Shown here one piece after another: positions 4,609-7,925 of a stretch of 7,925 nt of DNA. The notes under the pieces were generated by a model. It searched no databases. It was not told the origin of the DNA and saw only the letters and a program-made list of their open reading frames with translations. Position 1 is the first letter of the stretch. Every line of letters begins with the position of its first letter. This DNA is from Candidatus Cloacimonadota bacterium (GTDB lineage: Bacteria > Cloacimonadota > Cloacimonadia > Cloacimonadales > Cloacimonadaceae). The translations under genes were made by a program, and so were the position numbers. Location of the stretch: contig DAHVPA010000082.1 in NCBI GenBank assembly GCA_027318525.1, positions 1 to 7,925 on the forward strand, written 5' to 3'.

Positions 4609-7600
4609 TTGAGAACCATCAAAAGTTATTCTCGTATTACCAGTAGGTTTCAGGAACTGGGCATACCCCGCCTGGAAATTCCTGACCTTCTTGCCATGCA
4701 GGTAGAGTCTTTTAATGATTTTCTTCAGAAAGATACGCATCCGCAATTCCGGATGAAAAGGGGATTGCAGGCAGTATTCGAAAGCGTGTTTCCATTGGAA
4801 GACCCCAAGGGCAACTTCCTTTTGGAATTTATTGAATACAATGTTCTCAAGGAAAAATACTCAATATCCGAATGCATAGAACGCAACCTGTCCTATCAGG
4901 CACCTCTGAAAGCAAAAATGCGTCTGACCATTTTTGAGACCAGAGAAGACGAAAAAGTGGTTAAAGACGTTATCGAACAGGACGTTTTCCTGGGCGAAAT
5001 TCCTTTGATTACTGAACAGGGGACATTTATCATCAACGGCGCTGAGCGTGTCGTGATTTCTCAGTTGCAGCGTTCACCGGGCGTCTATTTTTCTGAAGAA
5101 AAACATCCCAGCGGTAAGATGCTTTACTCCGCCAAGATTATCCCATACAATGGTTCCTGGCTTGAGTTTGACATCGACCTGCATGATGTAATGTATGTGC
5201 ATATCGATAAACGCAGGAAACTCCCTGTAACCGTTTTGCTCAGAGCCATAGGCATTTCCGAAAACAAAGATTTGAGAGCTACTTTTTATAAGAAAGAAAC
5301 TCTCCCCTTAAAATCTGCCAAAGGTCGGCATCTCTATGCTGATATCTTATCAGATGATCCTGACAAACCTCTGGCTTTTGCCAATGACCTGCTCAATGAC
5401 TCACTGATTAAAGTCCTTGAGGCTGCCAAGATATCCAAAGTTGATGTGATTGACTATAATCTGGAGATTGCCAGGAAAGTTTTGGAAAACACCATCAGCA
5501 AAGATCCTACCTTTAATCAGGCAGAAGCCATGGACAAGATATACACCATCATCCGTCCCGGCGAAGAATCGACTCCGGAAGCAGCCCGGCTGATGATTGA
5601 ACGTATGTTTTTCAATGAGAAAAGATATAACCTCGGGGATGTGGGAAGATACAAAATGAATTCCCGCCTCCGCCTGGACATTCCTTTGGATACACTCACC
5701 CTTACTGTTGAGGATTTTGTCCAGATTTTTAAGACTCTGATCAATATCTATCGTGATGAAGATGAAGTCGATGATATCGATAACCTTGCCAACAGGCGAG
5801 TAAGGACAGTCGGCGAGCTGCTTCAGGAGCAGTATGCCTCGGGTCTGGCTATGGTTTCCAGAATTGTCATGGAAAGAATGAGCATTGCCAATACTGACGA
5901 TGTCAATGTGCATGACCTGGTCAACAGCAATGCCCTGATTTCGGTAGTGCAATCCTTCTTCCTCACCGGTCAGCTTTCTCAGTTTATGGAACAGACTAAT
6001 CCTCTGGCGGGACTGAGACACAAGAGAGCTTTATCTGCGCTTGGTCCTGGTGGTTTGACCCGCGAAAGAGCAGGCTTTGAAGTGCGTGACGTGCATCATT
6101 CGCATTATGGCAGAGTCTGTCCGATTGAGACTCCTGAAGGACCAAACATCGGTCTGATAGTTTCTCCTGCAATCTATTCCCACATCAACCGTTTCGGATT
6201 TATCGAAACTCCATATATCAAGGTGGAAAAAGGTGTGGTTACTGACCAATATGTCTGGATGGATGCAGCTGAAGAAGAAAAATACACCATCGCTCAGGCG
6301 AATGTAACCTTGGATAAAAAGCGTCGGATCACCGATGAGGTTATCTTTGCGCGTCAAAAAGGCGAATTCATCCAGGTCAAACCGACCGAAGTGCAATATA
6401 TGGATGTATCACCCCAACAGATGGTTTCTGTCTCTGCTGCAATGATTCCTTTCCTGGAACACGATGACGCCAACCGCGCCCTGATGGGTTCTAACATGCA
6501 GCGTCAGGCAGTTCCATTGATCAATCCCATCGCTCCTCTGGTTGGGACCGGTATGGAACGAATCGGGGCTCAGGATACTTCCAGTATTCTGGTGTCTCCT
6601 TACGACGGGGAAGTGGTCAAGGTCAACTCGGAGTTTATAGAGATTAAACCTCTGGATAACAAGGACGAAGCCTTTTACTTAAGCCAGGGAAATAGAATAT
6701 ACTTCAAAAAATTCCTGAGGACAAATCAGGATACATGCATAAACCAGCGTCCTGTGGTCAAACTTGGTGAAATTGTCAAAAAAGGTCAGCCTATATCTGA
6801 CGGACCCTGCGTTGAAGACAACAGACTCGCGCTGGGCACCAATATGCTGGTTGCCTTCATGCCCTGGTATGGCTATAACTATGAAGACGCTATTATCCTG
6901 AGCGAAAAAGTCGCCAGGGAAGATACCCTAACCTCCATTTATATAGAAGAAATGGAAGTCATGGTCCGCAATGTCAAAAACGGCAAGGAAGAGCTGGCTT
7001 ACGATATTCCGAATGTTCCTGCCCATGCCTTGCGCAATCTTGACAAGACAGGTATTATCAGAGTCGGTTCCGTGATTCATGCCGGCGATATAATTGTCGG
7101 AAAGGTCACTCCCAAATCCATAGAAATTGATCCCTCACCGGAAGAAAACCTGATGCGTGCTTTGTTTGGTGACAGAGCTGGCGATTTTACAAACAGCTCC
7201 CTCAAAGCCAAACCCGGCATGGAAGGCGTTGTCATCGACGTGAAGGTGTTTTCCAGATTGGAAGAGGCGGGAGACGTCGAGGAAAGTAATCAGAAAGTTA
7301 TTGATAACCTCAAGCAGGAACTGGCTGAAAGAAGGAAAAAGATAGAGGATTTCAAGGAAGAAAAGCTTGCTGCTCTGCTTATCGGCGAAGTTGCCAAATC
7401 CATAGCGGATGAAAAAACTGGGATTATCTTTATCCCCACCGGTAAAAAAATCAACAAAGAAGACCTCAAACGCATTAATTTTAAGAAACTGAATATCGAT
7501 GTTGACCTGGTGGAAAAGCGTGAAAAGAACATGCAGATTTACCAGGAAGTGATAATGAAAGTCAAATCAGCCCTGGAAGAAAGTGATAATATCTACCGCA

Positions 7601-7925
7601 AAGCCAGGGAACGTCTGAAACACGGAGATGAGCTGGCTTACGGCGTGCGCAAGATGGTCAAAGTCTATGTTTCCAAAAAGCGTAAAATCGAAGTGGGCGA
7701 CAAGATGGCAGGACGCCATGGAAACAAAGGTGTGATCTCTCGCGTTCTACCTGTGGAAGACATGCCGTTCATGGAAGACGGAATTCCAGTACAAATTGTA
7801 CTAAATCCGCTGGGTGTTCCTTCTCGGATGAATGTTGGACAAATCTTAGAGGCGCATTTAGGTAGAGCTGCTCAAGGCTTTGGTCTTGAAATTAATAAAA
7901 TGATCGAGAAGTGGAACAAAACAGG
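4609..7925 (+). CDS. rpoB: RNA polymerase beta subunit (partial, 3' end outside window)
   Basis: RpoB is the second-largest catalytic subunit of RNA polymerase. About 1105 codons are present and the frame is open to the window edge; the C-terminal part is missing. The start is TTG: an in-frame TGA lies at 4588-4590, AAAGGAG is well spaced, and the protein then begins with the expected RTIKSYSRI and EIPDLLAMQVESF; the next in-frame ATG (4696) falls inside that conserved segment. Visible motifs are INGAERVVISQLQRSPGVYF (142-161), the rifampicin-region QLSQFMEQTNPLAG (455-468), HKRALSALGPGGL (471-483), CPIETPEGPNIGL, YGYNYEDAI (754-762) and GDKMAGRHGNKGVIS (1030-1044), with the active-site lysines Lys1032 and Lys1040 (E. 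coli 1065 and 1073). A charged helical stretch at about 884-1005 matches the E. coli SI2 insertion site. The region before the rifampicin cluster is about 55 residues shorter than in E. coli, consistent with a reduced SI1. rpoC would be expected downstream. Confidence 0.97.
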   Translation, partial: MRTIKSYSRITSRFQELGIPRLEIPDLLAMQVESFNDFLQKDTHPQFRMKRGLQAVFESVFPLEDPKGNFLLEFIEYNVLKEKYSISECIERNLSYQAPLKAKMRLTIFETREDEKVVKDVIEQDVFLGEIPLITEQGTFIINGAERVVISQLQRSPGVYFSEEKHPSGKMLYSAKIIPYNGSWLEFDIDLHDVMYVHIDKRRKLPVTVLLRAIGISENKDLRATFYKKETLPLKSAKGRHLYADILSDDPDKPLAFANDLLNDSLIKVLEAAKISKVDVIDYNLEIARKVLENTISKDPTFNQAEAMDKIYTIIRPGEESTPEAARLMIERMFFNEKRYNLGDVGRYKMNSRLRLDIPLDTLTLTVEDFVQIFKTLINIYRDEDEVDDIDNLANRRVRTVGELLQEQYASGLAMVSRIVMERMSIANTDDVNVHDLVNSNALISVVQSFFLTGQLSQFMEQTNPLAGLRHKRALSALGPGGLTRERAGFEVRDVHHSHYGRVCPIETPEGPNIGLIVSPAIYSHINRFGFIETPYIKVEKGVVTDQYVWMDAAEEEKYTIAQANVTLDKKRRITDEVIFARQKGEFIQVKPTEVQYMDVSPQQMVSVSAAMIPFLEHDDANRALMGSNMQRQAVPLINPIAPLVGTGMERIGAQDTSSILVSPYDGEVVKVNSEFIEIKPLDNKDEAFYLSQGNRIYFKKFLRTNQDTCINQRPVVKLGEIVKKGQPISDGPCVEDNRLALGTNMLVAFMPWYGYNYEDAIILSEKVAREDTLTSIYIEEMEVMVRNVKNGKEELAYDIPNVPAHALRNLDKTGIIRVGSVIHAGDIIVGKVTPKSIEIDPSPEENLMRALFGDRAGDFTNSSLKAKPGMEGVVIDVKVFSRLEEAGDVEESNQKVIDNLKQELAERRKKIEDFKEEKLAALLIGEVAKSIADEKTGIIFIPTGKKINKEDLKRINFKKLNIDVDLVEKREKNMQIYQEVIMKVKSALEESDNIYRKARERLKHGDELAYGVRKMVKVYVSKKRKIEVGDKMAGRHGNKGVISRVLPVEDMPFMEDGIPVQIVLNPLGVPSRMNVGQILEAHLGRAAQGFGLEINKMIEKWNKT

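Noticed and set aside
5401..6021. 206-codon antisense open frame opposite rpoB
   Set aside because: It is fully antisense to the conserved rpoB coding sequence, no recognisable domain is seen in it, and such mirror frames are common opposite long conserved genes.

Overview
The window is a single, uninterrupted block of housekeeping genes, all on the + strand: tuf, rpmG, tRNA-Trp(CCA), secE, nusG, rplK, rplA, rplJ, rplL and the first ~1105 codons of rpoB, which runs off the right edge. This is the widely conserved bacterial order linking an elongation factor, the Sec translocon subunit SecE, the transcription factor NusG, the L11/L1/L10/L7-L12 ribosomal proteins and the RNA polymerase beta subunit. 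No mobile element, CRISPR array, phage gene or accessory system is visible, and I see no sign of a previously undescribed system. What deserves a second look is in the short leaders and in details of RpoB.

Organism: bacterial, with Shine-Dalgarno sequences of the AGGAGG type before most genes and moderate, slightly AT-leaning base composition (judged by eye). RpoB carries a charged helical insertion (about residues 884-1005) where Escherichia coli has its beta SI2 insertion, which fits a Gram-negative-type lineage and argues against Firmicutes or Actinobacteria. The overall look of EF-Tu and RpoB suggests a deep-branching anaerobe of the FCB/Cloacimonadota kind, but this is an impression from memory and has low confidence.

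Layout: 1-91 is the tuf leader, with a perfect 8-bp hairpin whose loop is complementary to the tuf Shine-Dalgarno. 92-1276 is tuf. 1307-1456 is the 49-aa zinc-ribbon L33. 1474-1549 is tRNA-Trp with encoded CCA. 1596-2327 is secE-nusG. 2328-2381 is a short leader with a 7-bp stem-loop before rplK. 2382-3557 is rplK-rplA. 3570-4499 is rplJ-rplL, only 12 nt after rplA. 4500-4608 is a 109-nt spacer with a long GNRA-capped hairpin. 4609-7925 is partial rpoB, starting with TTG.

How they work together: the products supply the GTPase-associated centre of the ribosome (L11, L10, L7/L12) and the factor that docks there (EF-Tu), the L1 stalk, L33, a tRNA, the SecE anchor of the translocon, and the transcription machinery (NusG, RpoB). 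No convincing intrinsic terminator or sigma-70-like promoter was found inside the block. Co-transcription with processing around the tRNA and at the rplL-rpoB hairpin is the simplest reading, but it is inference.
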